From positions 744,001 through 808,000 of the forward strand of contig NZ_LLZC01000012.1 in NCBI RefSeq assembly GCF_001461825.1: a stretch of 64,000 nucleotides of DNA, written 5' to 3'. Numbering within the stretch: the stretch's first letter is position 1; the number at the start of each line of letters is the position of its first letter. Both the position numbers and the translations under genes were made by a program. The notes beneath the pieces are model-generated. The model was not told the DNA's origin, did not search any database, and saw only the letters and a program-made list of their open reading frames with translations. This document shows, in pieces, positions 18,962 through 28,696 of the stretch. This DNA is from Bacillus velezensis. Lineage in GTDB: Bacteria; Bacillota; Bacilli; Bacillales; Bacillaceae.

Positions 18962-19923
18962 GAACCCGATTAATTGATTTATTTTCTGAGGCGGGTGACG
19001 GCTTTATCTCCGGGCAGAAAATAAGTGACGCGCTCGGCTGCTCGAGAACCGCCGTTTGGAAACATATAGAGGAGCTCCGCAAAGAGGGCTATGAGGTTGA
19101 GGCGGTCAGACGAAAAGGGTACAGGCTCATTAAAAAACCGGGGAAACTCAGTGAATCCGAAATCCGTTTCGGGCTGAAAACAGAGGTTTTGGGCAAACAG
19201 CTTCATTACCGGGACGTCCTGCCGTCCACCCAAAAAACCGCTCATGAACTTGCCAATGACGGTGCGCCGGAAGGGACGCTCGTAGTCGCCGATAAACAAA
19301 CGGCAGGCAGAGGAAGAATGGCCAGAGTGTGGCATTCACAGGAGGGAAACGGGATTTGGATGAGCCTCATTCTGAGACCCGACGTTCCTTTGCAAAAAAC
19401 GCCTCAGCTCACCCTGTTATCCGCCGTTGCGGTCGTACAGGCCATCGAGGCTTTTACAGGTGTACAGCCCGCCATTAAATGGCCGAATGATTTAATGATT
19501 CACGGCAAAAAAGCCGTCGGGATTTTAACTGAGCTGCAGGCAGAAGAAGACCGTGTCCGTTCGGTTATTCTTGGGATCGGCATCAACGTGAACCAGCAGG
19601 AAACCGATTTTCCCGGCGAGCTTCAGGACATTGCGACAAGCCTCAGCATGGAAGCCGGCGAAAAAATTGACAGAGCGGGTCTGATACAAGAGATTTTGCT
19701 GACTTTTGAAAAACGCTATCAGGATTATTTGAAGCACGGCTTTACACCGATCAAGCTGTTATGGGAAAGCTATGCGGTCGGACTGGGGAACGAGCTCAGA
19801 GCGAGAACGCTGCAAGGAACGTTTTACGGGAAATCGCTCGGCATTGATGATGAGGGAGTTCTTCTCCTGGAAACGAGAGCCGGTATAAAGAAGATCTATT
19901 CTGCCGATATTGAGCTCAATTAA
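18946..19923 (+). CDS. birA: Bifunctional biotin ligase / biotin operon repressor BirA
   Basis: 325 residues: an N-terminal helix-turn-helix (SDALGCSRTAVWKHIEELRKEGYEV, given here only as its site near residues 22-45), then the ligase domain with GRGRMARVWHSQEG (ATP/biotin loop), IKWPNDLMIHGKK and GIGINVN, and a small C-terminal SH3-like domain. It attaches biotin to carboxylases and represses biotin genes when holo-loaded. The start at 18946 follows AAAGGAGTGG and gives family length. It is the last gene of the operon. Confidence 0.95.
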   Translation: MGSTLRTRLIDLFSEAGDGFISGQKISDALGCSRTAVWKHIEELRKEGYEVEAVRRKGYRLIKKPGKLSESEIRFGLKTEVLGKQLHYRDVLPSTQKTAHELANDGAPEGTLVVADKQTAGRGRMARVWHSQEGNGIWMSLILRPDVPLQKTPQLTLLSAVAVVQAIEAFTGVQPAIKWPNDLMIHGKKAVGILTELQAEEDRVRSVILGIGINVNQQETDFPGELQDIATSLSMEAGEKIDRAGLIQEILLTFEKRYQDYLKHGFTPIKLLWESYAVGLGNELRARTLQGTFYGKSLGIDDEGVLLLETRAGIKKIYSADIELN

Positions 19924-19929
19924 TCTTAG

Positions 19930-19959
19930 TTGGTACAAGCCTCGTGAATTTGGTATACT
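19930..19959 (+). promoter_or_regulatory. Candidate promoter of panBCD
   Basis: TTGGTA at 19930 and TATACT at 19954 with an 18-base spacer, just after the birA stop and about 210 bases before panB, leaving room for the structured leader. Confidence 0.45.
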
Positions 19960-19965
19960 TCCTAT

Positions 19966-20117
19966 GGGCAGTATCATAATGAACTGCACCTGATCAGCAG
20001 AACAGAGATTACGAAAAGTCTGCCTTGATCCAAAAAAGGACTGGGACAGAGGGATGACATTCGCCGAACGTTAAACAAGTGGGAATCCTTCTTATTTTAC
20101 AGAAGGCTTTTTTGCTT
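19966..20117 (+). ncRNA. Structured panB leader with terminator-like hairpin (candidate pan RNA motif)
   Basis: Between the promoter and panB lie three hairpins. Hairpin 1 is 19968-19987: GCAGT, a bulged A, TCA, loop, TGA, ACTGC. Hairpin 2 is 19992-20030: GATCA-GCAGA pairing TCTGC-CT-TGATC. The third is an intrinsic terminator, CCTTCT-TATTTTAC-AGAAGG followed by TTTTTT at 20088-20116. A leader ending in a terminator 50 bases ahead of the ribosome site looks like attenuation. The pan motif, known upstream of panB in Firmicutes, has bulged-A stems; I infer but cannot confirm that assignment. Confidence 0.45.
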
Positions 20118-20167
20118 GCGAAGAATTGGCGGCTCATCTCCTCACCGTTTAGAGGAGGAGAAACAGA

Positions 20168-21001
20168 ATGAAAACAAAACTGGATTTCATGAAAATGAAG
20201 GAAAACGGAGAGCCGATCGTGATGCTGACCGCTTACGATTATCCGCAGGCAAAGCTTGCGGAACAGGCGGGAGTCGACATGATTTTAGTCGGGGATTCGC
20301 TCGGAATGGTCGTGCTCGGACTCGATTCAACAGTCGGCGTAACGGTCAGTGACATGATTCACCATACAAAAGCGGTAAAACGCGGTGCGAAAAATACGTT
20401 TATCGTAACTGACATGCCGTTTATGTCTTACCACCTTTCAAAAGAAGATACATTGAAAAACGCCGCGGCTATTATTCAGGAAAGCGGCGCGGACGCGTTA
20501 AAGCTGGAAGGCGGAGACGGCGTTTTCGAATCCATCCGTGCGCTGACTCTCGGCGGAATTCCCGTCGTCAGCCATTTAGGCCTCACACCGCAGTCTGTCG
20601 GCGTATTAGGCGGATATAAAGTGCAGGGAAAAGATGAGCAAAGCGCGAAAAAGCTCATTGAAGACAGCATCAAATGCGAGCAGGCAGGAGCGATGATGCT
20701 CGTGCTTGAATGCGTGCCTGCTGAACTGACTGCTAAAATAAAAGAAGAAGTATCCATTCCCGTCATCGGAATCGGAGCCGGTTCAAAAGCGGACGGCCAA
20801 GTCCTTGTTTATCATGACGTCGTCGGCCACGGCGTGGACAGAACACCCAAGTTCGTGAAGCAATACGCCAAAATCGACGGCACGATTGAGTCGGCCCTCA
20901 GTGATTATGTCCGTGATGTGAAAGAACGGGTTTTCCCGGAAGAAAAGCATTCCTTTCAGATAAACCAAACTGTGCTGCAAGGCTTGTACGGAGGAAAGTA
21001 A
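20168..21001 (+). CDS. panB: 3-methyl-2-oxobutanoate hydroxymethyltransferase PanB
   Basis: PanB makes ketopantoate for pantothenate/CoA synthesis. Metal and substrate blocks are visible: [28 protein letters not shown] (D at the metal site), KLEGG and [16 protein letters not shown]. 277 residues is normal. GAGGAGGAGAAACAG precedes the ATG. It heads panBCD. Confidence 0.96.
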   Translation: MKTKLDFMKMKENGEPIVMLTAYDYPQAKLAEQAGVDMILVGDSLGMVVLGLDSTVGVTVSDMIHHTKAVKRGAKNTFIVTDMPFMSYHLSKEDTLKNAAAIIQESGADALKLEGGDGVFESIRALTLGGIPVVSHLGLTPQSVGVLGGYKVQGKDEQSAKKLIEDSIKCEQAGAMMLVLECVPAELTAKIKEEVSIPVIGIGAGSKADGQVLVYHDVVGHGVDRTPKFVKQYAKIDGTIESALSDYVRDVKERVFPEEKHSFQINQTVLQGLYGGK

Positions 21002-21004
21002 GCG

Positions 21005-21865
21005 ATGAAACAACTGACAGAAACTCAACAGCTGAAAGAATTAATTGCACAATACCGCTCAGAAGGCCGGACGATCGGATTCGTCCCGACAATGGGTTTT
21101 CTTCATGAAGGACATCTGACGCTGGTTGAAAAAGCAAGCAAAGAAAACGATATTGTCGTGATGAGCATCTTTGTCAATCCGACTCAATTCGGACCGGGCG
21201 AGGATTACGAAGCATATCCGCGGGATTTAAAGCGCGATGCCCGGCTTGCAGAACAGGCGGGGGCAGATGTTTTGTTTACGCCGTCTCCAAGTGACATGTA
21301 TAAAGGCGAGCAAAATGTTGCCGTGCAAGTGAAAAGGAGAACTGACGTGTTGTGCGGCGCCTCCCGCGTCGGCCATTTTGACGGAGTGGCCACTGTGCTG
21401 ACGAAGTTTTTCAATCTCGTTAAACCGACCCGCGCCTACTTCGGCCTGAAAGATGCCCAGCAGGCAGCGGTTGTGGACGGATTGATTGAGGATTTCTTTA
21501 TGGATATCGAATTGGTTGCAGTGGACACGGTCAGAGAAGAAGACGGACTTGCCAAAAGCTCTCGCAACGTCTATCTGACTGAGCAGGAACGCAAAGAAGC
21601 GCCGATGATCTATAAAGCATTGCAGCAAGGTGCCGAACTGATCAAAGACGGTGAAAGAAATCCGGAAACCGTCATAAAAACCGTCACCGATATCATCGAA
21701 AACACAAGCGGCGTCATTGATTATGCCGAACTGTACGCTTATCCGGAGCTGACTCCGCTTAAAACATTAAACGGCAAGGTCATTCTGGCCTGCGCCGTCC
21801 AATTTTCTAAAGCCAGACTGATTGATAATATCATTATTGATATTGATGAATGGGAGAGATCATAA
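21005..21865 (+). CDS. panC: Pantothenate synthetase PanC
   Basis: PanC ligates pantoate and beta-alanine using ATP. The adenylate-forming signatures are [14 protein letters not shown] (HxGH), [24 protein letters not shown] and the KSSRNVYLT motif equivalent to KMSKS. 286 residues, family length. It begins 3 bases after the panB stop behind GGAGGAAAGTAAGCG. Confidence 0.96.
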   Translation: MKQLTETQQLKELIAQYRSEGRTIGFVPTMGFLHEGHLTLVEKASKENDIVVMSIFVNPTQFGPGEDYEAYPRDLKRDARLAEQAGADVLFTPSPSDMYKGEQNVAVQVKRRTDVLCGASRVGHFDGVATVLTKFFNLVKPTRAYFGLKDAQQAAVVDGLIEDFFMDIELVAVDTVREEDGLAKSSRNVYLTEQERKEAPMIYKALQQGAELIKDGERNPETVIKTVTDIIENTSGVIDYAELYAYPELTPLKTLNGKVILACAVQFSKARLIDNIIIDIDEWERS

Positions 21866-21866
21866 T

Positions 21867-22250
21867 ATGTACCGCACTATGATGGCCGGAAAACTGCACC
21901 GCGCTACCGTGACGGAAGCCAATTTAAACTATGTCGGCAGTATTACGATTGATGAAGATCTTTTAGATGCCGTCGGAATGCTCGCTAATGAAAAAGTTCA
22001 GATTGTGAATAATAACAACGGAGCGAGACTTGAAACGTATATTATTCCCGGTAAGCGGGGGAGCGGCGTCATCTGTTTAAACGGAGCTGCCGCCCGTCTC
22101 GTCCAAGAAGGAGATAAAGTCATTATTATTTCTTATCAAATGATGTCTGATCAGGAAGCAAAAAGCCATCAGCCGAAGGTGGCCGTACTGGATGATCAGA
22201 ATAAAATCGAGCAGATGCTGGGCCAGGAGCCGGCACACACGATTTTGTAA
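21867..22250 (+). CDS. panD: Aspartate 1-decarboxylase PanD
   Basis: PanD makes beta-alanine from aspartate. It is a pyruvoyl enzyme made as a proenzyme and cleaved between G24 and S25 (YVGSITID), both present; Y22 and the [11 protein letters not shown] block are also conserved. The start at 21867 gives the standard 127 residues; the longer frame from 21822 lies within panC. It completes panBCD. Confidence 0.96.
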   Translation: MYRTMMAGKLHRATVTEANLNYVGSITIDEDLLDAVGMLANEKVQIVNNNNGARLETYIIPGKRGSGVICLNGAAARLVQEGDKVIIISYQMMSDQEAKSHQPKVAVLDDQNKIEQMLGQEPAHTIL

Positions 22251-22253
22251 AAG

Positions 22254-22277
22254 AGCCCCCTTCATGGGGGTTTTCTT
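22254..22277 (+). terminator. Terminator after panD
   Basis: CCCCC-TTCAT-GGGGG hairpin with TTTTCTTTT. Confidence 0.8.
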
Positions 22278-22371
22278 TTAAGATTTAGGGGCAAAAGCTG
22301 TTTTTTGGCTCCATTTCTCAACAAAACGTGTTACACTTTTCTCGTATGCAAGAATTGAGGTGTCCATTTTA

Positions 22372-25158
22372 ATGAACAAACAACGGTTCGTTGTCATAGA
22401 TGTCGAAACAACAGGAAATTCGCCGAAAAAGGGCGATAAAATCATTCAAATCGCAGCGGTTGTCATTGAAAATGGACAAATAACTGAGCGGTTTTCAAAA
22501 TATATCAATCCGAATCAGGTCATCCCGCCGTTTATTGAACAGCTGACGGGAATTTCGTCCGGAATGGTTGAAAATGAACTGCCGTTTGAAGCGGTCGCAG
22601 AGGAGATTTTTCATCTGCTTGACGGCGCGTATTTTGTTGCCCACAATATTCATTTCGACCTCGGATTTGTCCGGCATGAACTGAGCGAAGCGGGCTATGA
22701 GCTGCCGGATTGTGAAGTGCTTGATACGGTTGAGCTTTCGCGTATTGTTTTCCCGGGGTTTGAAGGATATAAGCTCGGTGAGTTGTGCGCGGAGCTGAAT
22801 ATTGTTCATGACCGCCCTCACCGCGCAGACAGCGATGCGGAGGTTACGGGACTGGTCTTTTTAGACATTTTACATAAACTGAAACATTTGCCTTTACCGA
22901 CGTTAAAGCAGCTTAGAAGGCTTTCACAGCATTTTATCAGCGATTTGACGCTGCTTTTGGATTCTTTTATACATGAAAGCAGGCCGGCGGAAGAAAAGAG
23001 CTGCATTCCATACGCCTCTTTTTCAATCAAAGAGCCCGATCACATTCCGGTTTCCCGTCCGGTGAATGCGGCCATTGACCTTGAAAAGTGGAACGAAGAA
23101 AAAGAACAGATCTTATCCGATATCATCCCCCGCTATGAAAAGCGGAAAGGGCAGCTTTCGATGATGGATGAAGTGCTTGGCGCCTTCCGCAATCGGGAGC
23201 ATGCGCTGATTGAAGCGGCGCCCGGCATCGGAAAAACGATCGGTTATCTCGTTCCGGCTGTTTTATTTGCCAAAGCGGAACAAACTCCCGTGATTATCAG
23301 CACGTACTCTACTCTTTTGCAGCAGCAGATCATGTCTAAAGATCTTCCGCTTTTGGAGCGTATGTTTCCTTGGCCGGTCAAAGCCGCTATTTTAAAAGGG
23401 AAATCACATTATCTGTGCCTGCCTAAGTTTGAACATATTCTGCATGAGGAAGATGACAACTATGATGCGGTTTTGACGAAAGCACAGCTTCTCGTCTGGC
23501 TGACGGAGACTGAAACGGGCGACGCCGCTGAGCTGAATCTTCCATCAGGCGGCAGATTGCTGTGGGAGCGCATGGCTTACGATGAGAATTCTTTTTTGAA
23601 AAAAGGGAAGGACTCGGCTGCCGGGTTTTATGAACGGGCTAAAGAAAAAGCACAGGCTGCAGATCTGATTATCACAAACCATGCTTTGCTGTTTTCAGAT
23701 CAAAGCAGTGAAACGAAAAAACTGCCTGCAAGCGGAACGGTCATCATTGATGAAGCGCATCATTTCGAACGCGCTGCCAGCGAGCACCTCGGGAAGAGAG
23801 CTTCATACATCGGACTGCACACAAAGCTCAGCCGAATCGGAACTTTAAAGGAACACGGACTGTTAAAGCGGATGAGAAAACTGTTTTATACGTATGAACT
23901 GCCGGCGGAAAGTTTTTTTGACGCCGATGAGTGGATGAAGCATATTCAATCGGAAAGCGACGCATTTTTCAGTTCAGTGCATTCTTTTGTCAAACGAAGA
24001 AAACCTAAAGACGATCTGAACCGTCTCGTCTATAGTCTCAATCATAAAAGCCAGGATAAAGGGTTTCACATGATAACGGACGGAGCGGAGCGGCTTTGTG
24101 CGATGCTGGATCAGCTGCTTGACATGTTTTCAGTACAGGAGAAACTGTTACATCAAAAGCTTGATCAGATGAAAAGCGGAGCGGCTTTTTTAGCGGCCGA
24201 ATATGTAAAGTGTATCAGGGGGCTGAAAGAATATCGCGATACGTTCAGCAGGCTGCTGTTTGAAAATGATGAGAAAGAAGCCGTTTGGGTTGAAATTGAT
24301 GCGAAGGGCGCAAAAAACGCCGTCAGCATCTATGCGCAGCCTTTGGAGCCCGGTGAAATGCTGGCAGACCAGTTTTTCGCCCGCAAAAAAAGCGTTGTGC
24401 TCACATCAGCGACCTTAATGGTGGAGCAGTCTTTTCAATTTATGATTGAAAGGCTCGGACTTGCGGATTTTTATCCGCGCACCAAAAGCATCCCGTCTCC
24501 TTTTTCTTACGATGATCAGATGAACGTCATCATTCCGAAAGAGATGAAATCCGTTAAATATGACGGGGAGCGGGAAGTCATTGAGCATATTGCCAAGTAT
24601 GCGGAAATCATGTCAAAGGGAAAACAGCCGAAGATCCTTGTCCTGTTTACGTCTCATGATATGCTGAAAAAAGTGTATCAGGAACTGAAACTCAGTATGG
24701 AGATCTCAGGCATTCAGCTTCTCGCCCAAGGTATTTCGGGCGGGAGTCCCGGTAAATTAATGAAAACTTTTAAAACGGCAAGCCGGGCGATTTTGCTCGG
24801 GACGAATCATTTCTGGGAAGGCGTTGATTTTCCGGGGGATGAATTGTCAACCGTCATGATCGCAAGGCTTCCTTTCAGGGCGCCTGACAATCCGCTTCAT
24901 GCCGCAAAATGCGAATTTGCCAAGAAGCAGGGGAAAAATCCGTTTCAGACGATTTCCCTGCCTGAGGCCGTGTTAACGTTCAGACAGGGGATCGGGCGCC
25001 TGCTCCGTACGGCGGGAGACAAGGGAACAATCGTTCTTTTAGATCAGCGTGTAAAGACGGCGGGATACGGACGGCTGTTTCTTGAAGCGCTCCCGACTTC
25101 ATCCCTTTTGGAGCTGACGGATGCCGAACTCGGGGCTTATGTCAGCCAAACGGAATAA
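22372..25158 (+). CDS. dinG: DinG-type protein: 3'-5' exonuclease fused to helicase-like ATPase
   Basis: A 928-residue fusion. N-terminus: DEDDh exonuclease of the DnaQ type (VIDVETTG with D10 and E12; HNIHFDLGFV; HRADSDAEVTG). C-terminus: XPD/DinG helicase fold with Walker A APGIGKTIGYL near residue 282, DEAHH near 460, and QGIGRLLRT motif VI. The iron-sulfur cysteine cluster of E. coli DinG is not obvious, consistent with Gram-positive DinG acting mainly as a nuclease. The ATG at 22372 follows GAGGTG by 9 bases. Confidence 0.92.
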   Translation: MNKQRFVVIDVETTGNSPKKGDKIIQIAAVVIENGQITERFSKYINPNQVIPPFIEQLTGISSGMVENELPFEAVAEEIFHLLDGAYFVAHNIHFDLGFVRHELSEAGYELPDCEVLDTVELSRIVFPGFEGYKLGELCAELNIVHDRPHRADSDAEVTGLVFLDILHKLKHLPLPTLKQLRRLSQHFISDLTLLLDSFIHESRPAEEKSCIPYASFSIKEPDHIPVSRPVNAAIDLEKWNEEKEQILSDIIPRYEKRKGQLSMMDEVLGAFRNREHALIEAAPGIGKTIGYLVPAVLFAKAEQTPVIISTYSTLLQQQIMSKDLPLLERMFPWPVKAAILKGKSHYLCLPKFEHILHEEDDNYDAVLTKAQLLVWLTETETGDAAELNLPSGGRLLWERMAYDENSFLKKGKDSAAGFYERAKEKAQAADLIITNHALLFSDQSSETKKLPASGTVIIDEAHHFERAASEHLGKRASYIGLHTKLSRIGTLKEHGLLKRMRKLFYTYELPAESFFDADEWMKHIQSESDAFFSSVHSFVKRRKPKDDLNRLVYSLNHKSQDKGFHMITDGAERLCAMLDQLLDMFSVQEKLLHQKLDQMKSGAAFLAAEYVKCIRGLKEYRDTFSRLLFENDEKEAVWVEIDAKGAKNAVSIYAQPLEPGEMLADQFFARKKSVVLTSATLMVEQSFQFMIERLGLADFYPRTKSIPSPFSYDDQMNVIIPKEMKSVKYDGEREVIEHIAKYAEIMSKGKQPKILVLFTSHDMLKKVYQELKLSMEISGIQLLAQGISGGSPGKLMKTFKTASRAILLGTNHFWEGVDFPGDELSTVMIARLPFRAPDNPLHAAKCEFAKKQGKNPFQTISLPEAVLTFRQGIGRLLRTAGDKGTIVLLDQRVKTAGYGRLFLEALPTSSLLELTDAELGAYVSQTE

Positions 25159-25305
25159 AAGCCGCATAAACGCGGCTTTCGTGGTGTGGGATGAGGAATT
25201 GTTTTTATAGTAAAAGCGGGTTCATGCCGCCTTGTGATTTTATTATGCCGCGGGCGCATCCCGTTATGACTAACAAAATTTGTTCGACCGATGGAGGGTA
25301 TAAAA

Positions 25306-25476
25306 ATGGAAAGTAAAATTGAAATTCTGTCAACGATTAATGTGGAGCATTCAGATGATTTATATAAAATCGTCGATACATTAAACCGGACTTTGAAACG
25401 GGACAATCTGATGTTCGGCCTTGCGCTCGACGAAGAAAATCAAAATGAAGCGGTCTTCACCATTTATCGTACATAG
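25306..25476 (+). CDS. ypmA: Small conserved protein YpmA
   Basis: A 56-residue protein (MESKIEILSTINVEHSDDLY at the start, VFTIYRT at the end) almost identical to B. subtilis YpmA as I know it; no known function. The start ATG 25306 follows GGAGGG; an in-frame start at 25291 is at the ribosome site itself. It precedes ypmB with 9 bases between them, so they are likely cotranscribed with aspB. Confidence 0.88.
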   Translation: MESKIEILSTINVEHSDDLYKIVDTLNRTLKRDNLMFGLALDEENQNEAVFTIYRT

Positions 25477-25485
25477 GTGAAAAAG

Positions 25486-25971
25486 ATGAGAAAAAAAGCA
25501 TTAATATTTACAGCCGTATTTGGTATTATTTTTTTAGCAGTTCTTTTATTTTCGGCCGGCATTTTTAAATCTGCAATGGCTCAAAAAGAAGAAGGCCACG
25601 AAACAGCTGCCGCAGCCGCTAAAGAAAAAACGGATCTGACAGATGCTGAGAAAGTGGAGACCTTTGTCGGCAAACAGAAATATTATGTTGTTACCGGAAC
25701 GGATAAACATGGAAAAGATATGTATGTATGGGTTCCGGCCGACAAAAAAGCAAAAATCCTCTCAAAAAAAGCCAGTGACGGCATTTCAAGCGGCAAGGCT
25801 GCCAAGATCGTTCGGGACGAAGGGCTTGTTTCCAAGCTGAATGGCGTTCACCCGGCGAGAGAAAACAATGTTCCGTTATGGGAAGTGACCTATATCAACA
25901 AAAGCGGGCAGTATAGCTTTAGCTATGTGGACTTTACAAGCGGCAAGATTCTCAAAAACATCACACCGTGA
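25486..25971 (+). CDS. ypmB: YpmB, membrane-anchored PepSY-like extracellular protein
   Basis: 161 residues with one N-terminal membrane helix (ALIFTAVFGIIFLAVLLFSAGIF) after RKK, so the rest is outside. The extracellular part has an alanine/glutamate/lysine-rich linker and a two-repeat fold (KYYVVTGTD, LWEVTYINKSGQYSFSYVDF) similar to PepSY/DUF5590 proteins. It lies between ypmA and aspB. The start is the ATG after AGGTGAAAAAG. Confidence 0.85.
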   Translation: MRKKALIFTAVFGIIFLAVLLFSAGIFKSAMAQKEEGHETAAAAAKEKTDLTDAEKVETFVGKQKYYVVTGTDKHGKDMYVWVPADKKAKILSKKASDGISSGKAAKIVRDEGLVSKLNGVHPARENNVPLWEVTYINKSGQYSFSYVDFTSGKILKNITP

Positions 25972-25993
25972 GACGTATTAGGGGGAGTTCAAG

Positions 25994-27175
25994 TTGAAAT
26001 TGGCAAAAAGAGTATCCGCATTAACACCGTCTGCAACACTTGCAATTACTGCAAAAGCGAAAGAGCTGAAAGCAGAAGGCCATGATGTCATCGGCCTCGG
26101 AGCAGGAGAACCGGATTTTAATACGCCTCAGCACATTATAGATGCCGCGGTGCGTTCCATGAATGAAGGCCACACAAAATATACGCCTTCAGGCGGTCTG
26201 CCGGCGCTGAAAGACAGTATCGCAAAAAAATTCAAAAACGATCAGGGGATTGAATATAAGCCGTCAGAAATCATTGTCTGCACCGGAGCGAAACACGCTC
26301 TGTATACATTATTTCAGGTCATTCTTGATGAAGGGGACGAAGTGATTATACCGACTCCTTACTGGGTCAGCTACCCTGAGCAGGTGAAACTGGCAGGGGG
26401 GCGTCCCGTCTATGCAGAAGGGCTGGAATCCAATCAGTTTAAAATTTCACCGGAGCAGCTGAAGCAGGCTATCACCGAGAAAACAAAAGCGCTCATTATC
26501 AATTCACCGAGCAACCCGACAGGTGTTATGTATACGAAAGAAGAGCTTGCGGAACTTGGAAAAGTGTGTCTGGAGCATGGCATTCTGATCGTTTCCGACG
26601 AGATTTATGAGAAGCTTACATACGGAGGAAAAAAACACGTCTCAATCGCACAGCTTTCAGATGAATTGAAAGAGCAGACGATCATCATTAACGGCGTTTC
26701 GAAATCTCACAGCATGACGGGCTGGAGGATCGGCTATGCGGCGGGTTCGGAGACGATTATTAAAGCGATGACGAGCCTTGCGAGCCACAGCACATCAAAT
26801 CCGACGTCCATCGCTCAATACGGCGCTATTGCGGCCTATAACGGTCCGGCTGAGCCGCTGGAAGAGATGAGACAGGCATTTGAGCACAGACTGAACACCA
26901 TTTACGCTCAGCTCAGTGAAATTCCCGGATTCACCTGTGTCAAGCCTGAAGGGGCGTTTTACTTGTTCCCTAACGCCAAAGCGGCCGCAGAAAACTGCGG
27001 ATTCAAAGATGTCGATGAATACGTCAAGGCGCTTCTGGAAGAAGAAAAAGTCGCCATCGTGCCGGGCTCGGGCTTCGGCTCACCGGACAACGTCCGTTTA
27101 TCTTACGCAACGTCACTTGATCTTTTAGAAGAAGCGGTCGAAAGAATCCGCCGCTTCACGGAAAAACACAGCTGA
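25994..27175 (+). CDS. aspB: Aspartate aminotransferase AspB
   Basis: A class I PLP aminotransferase of 393 residues that interconverts aspartate and oxaloacetate. Seen: SPSNPTGVMYTKEE, SDEIYEKLTYGG, the PLP lysine in NGVSKSHSMTGWRIGY, and the C-terminal RLSYATS arginine that binds the carboxylate. It starts at TTG behind AGGGGGAG. In B. subtilis it forms a unit with asnS, but here a terminator and a promoter separate the two. Confidence 0.95.
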   Translation: MKLAKRVSALTPSATLAITAKAKELKAEGHDVIGLGAGEPDFNTPQHIIDAAVRSMNEGHTKYTPSGGLPALKDSIAKKFKNDQGIEYKPSEIIVCTGAKHALYTLFQVILDEGDEVIIPTPYWVSYPEQVKLAGGRPVYAEGLESNQFKISPEQLKQAITEKTKALIINSPSNPTGVMYTKEELAELGKVCLEHGILIVSDEIYEKLTYGGKKHVSIAQLSDELKEQTIIINGVSKSHSMTGWRIGYAAGSETIIKAMTSLASHSTSNPTSIAQYGAIAAYNGPAEPLEEMRQAFEHRLNTIYAQLSEIPGFTCVKPEGAFYLFPNAKAAAENCGFKDVDEYVKALLEEEKVAIVPGSGFGSPDNVRLSYATSLDLLEEAVERIRRFTEKHS

Positions 27176-27181
27176 TTCTGA

Positions 27182-27206
27182 AAAAGCGGCTTTTAAAGCC
27201 GCTTTT
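27182..27206 (+). terminator. Terminator after aspB
   Basis: AAAAGCGGC-TTTTAAA-GCCGCTTTT hairpin directly after aspB, ahead of the asnS promoter. Confidence 0.75.
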
Positions 27207-27214
27207 CACTTGCA

Positions 27215-27244
27215 TTGACCCCGTTAGAGTAGAACGGGTATAAT
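27215..27244 (+). promoter_or_regulatory. Sigma-A promoter of asnS with a dyad in the spacer
   Basis: TTGACC at 27215, TATAAT at 27239, 18-base spacer. The spacer contains an inverted repeat (CCCGTT, 7 bases, AACGGG). Confidence 0.65.
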
Positions 27245-27309
27245 AAAGTGATGAAAAAAGAGATTCAGGCAGATTCCTGAATGTCTTTCTTGTTCTGGAG
27301 GGAAAGAGT

Positions 27310-28602
27310 TTGAAAACAACAATCAACCAAGTGTATAAACACACAGGCGAGGAAGTAACGATTGGAGCTTGGGTCGCTAATAAACGCTCAAGCGGTAAAA
27401 TCGCATTTTTACAGCTGAGAGACGGTACCGGCTTCATTCAGGGAGTTGTCGTCAAAGCTGAAGTAGAAGAAGACATCTTCCAAATCGCGAAATCAGTGAC
27501 GCAGGAAACGTCACTTTATGTAAAAGGAATTGTGAAAGAGGACGAGCGTTCACCGCTTGGCTATGAGCTTGCTGTTACATCCATTGAAGTCATTCACGAA
27601 GCGACTGATTATCCGATTACGCCTAAAGAGCACGGTACGGAATTCTTAATGGATCACAGACATTTATGGCTCCGTTCGAAACGCCAGCACGCAATTATGA
27701 AAATCCGCAACGAAATCATCCGTGCGACTTATGAATTTTTCAACAAAGAAGGCTTCGTGAAAGTTGATCCGCCGATTTTGACGGGAAGCGCTCCGGAAGG
27801 CACGACTGAGCTGTTCGCGACGAAATATTTTGATGAAGATGCCTTCCTGTCTCAAAGCGGCCAGCTGTATATGGAAGCAGCTGCAATGGCGCTCGGAAAA
27901 GTATTCTCTTTCGGACCGACGTTCAGAGCGGAAAAATCGAAAACGAAACGCCATCTCATCGAATTCTGGATGATTGAGCCTGAAATGGCATTTGTTGAAT
28001 TTGAAGAAAACCTTGAAGTTCAGGAGAATTATGTTGCATACATCGTGCAAAGCGTGCTGGAACATTGTAAGATCGAGCTGAACACATTAGGAAGAGACAC
28101 ATCGAAGCTTGAACAAATCAAAGCGCCATTCCCGCGCATTACGTACGATAAAGCGATCGAATTCCTGAAAGAAAAAGGCTTTGACGATATTGAGTGGGGA
28201 GATGACTTCGGTGCGCCGCATGAAACAGCGATCGCAGAAAGCTATGACAAACCGGTGTTTATCACTCATTATCCGACGTCATTAAAACCGTTTTATATGC
28301 AGCCTGCCAAAGATCGTGACGATGTCGTGTTATGTGCCGACTTAATCGCTCCGGAAGGCTACGGGGAAATCATCGGCGGTTCAGAACGCGTTCATGATAT
28401 GGATTTATTGGAAGAAAGATTAAAAGAACACGGTCTGGATTCAGATGCTTACAAATGGTATGCTGAACTCAGACAATACGGTTCTGTTCCGCACTCCGGC
28501 TTCGGCCTTGGACTTGAGCGGACAGTGGCTTGGATCAGCGGAGCGCCTCACGTGCGTGAAACGATTCCGTTCCCGAGACTTCTGAACCGTCTGTATCCGT
28601 AA
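27310..28602 (+). CDS. asnS: Asparaginyl-tRNA synthetase
   Basis: A class IIb aminoacyl-tRNA synthetase (430 residues). The N-terminal OB fold ([20 protein letters not shown]) binds the anticodon; motif 2 is [21 protein letters not shown]; motif 3 is [18 protein letters not shown] start behind CTGGAGGG. The 65-base leader contains ATTCAGG-CAGAT-CCTGAAT, but I see no T-box sequence. Confidence 0.95.
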   Translation: MKTTINQVYKHTGEEVTIGAWVANKRSSGKIAFLQLRDGTGFIQGVVVKAEVEEDIFQIAKSVTQETSLYVKGIVKEDERSPLGYELAVTSIEVIHEATDYPITPKEHGTEFLMDHRHLWLRSKRQHAIMKIRNEIIRATYEFFNKEGFVKVDPPILTGSAPEGTTELFATKYFDEDAFLSQSGQLYMEAAAMALGKVFSFGPTFRAEKSKTKRHLIEFWMIEPEMAFVEFEENLEVQENYVAYIVQSVLEHCKIELNTLGRDTSKLEQIKAPFPRITYDKAIEFLKEKGFDDIEWGDDFGAPHETAIAESYDKPVFITHYPTSLKPFYMQPAKDRDDVVLCADLIAPEGYGEIIGGSERVHDMDLLEERLKEHGLDSDAYKWYAELRQYGSVPHSGFGLGLERTVAWISGAPHVRETIPFPRLLNRLYP

Positions 28603-28615
28603 TAGTTATGAAAAA

Positions 28616-28643
28616 CGAAGTCTCCTGCAAGGGAGACTTTTTC
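28616..28643 (+). terminator. Terminator after asnS
   Basis: AGTCTCC-TGCAA-GGGAGACT followed by TTTTTC. Confidence 0.85.
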
Positions 28644-28696
28644 TAAGTAAAGGGGAAAGCTCCCGGAGATAACCTTTTACAGTAAGAGGTGTAAGG

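Noticed and set aside
25157-25186. Terminator after dinG
   Set aside because: AAAGCCGC-ATAAAC-GCGGCTTT forms a stem, but it lacks a T-run beyond three bases, so I did not call it.
27245-27309. Possible T-box leader for asnS
   Set aside because: Only about 65 bases between promoter and start, and no T-box consensus or terminator.
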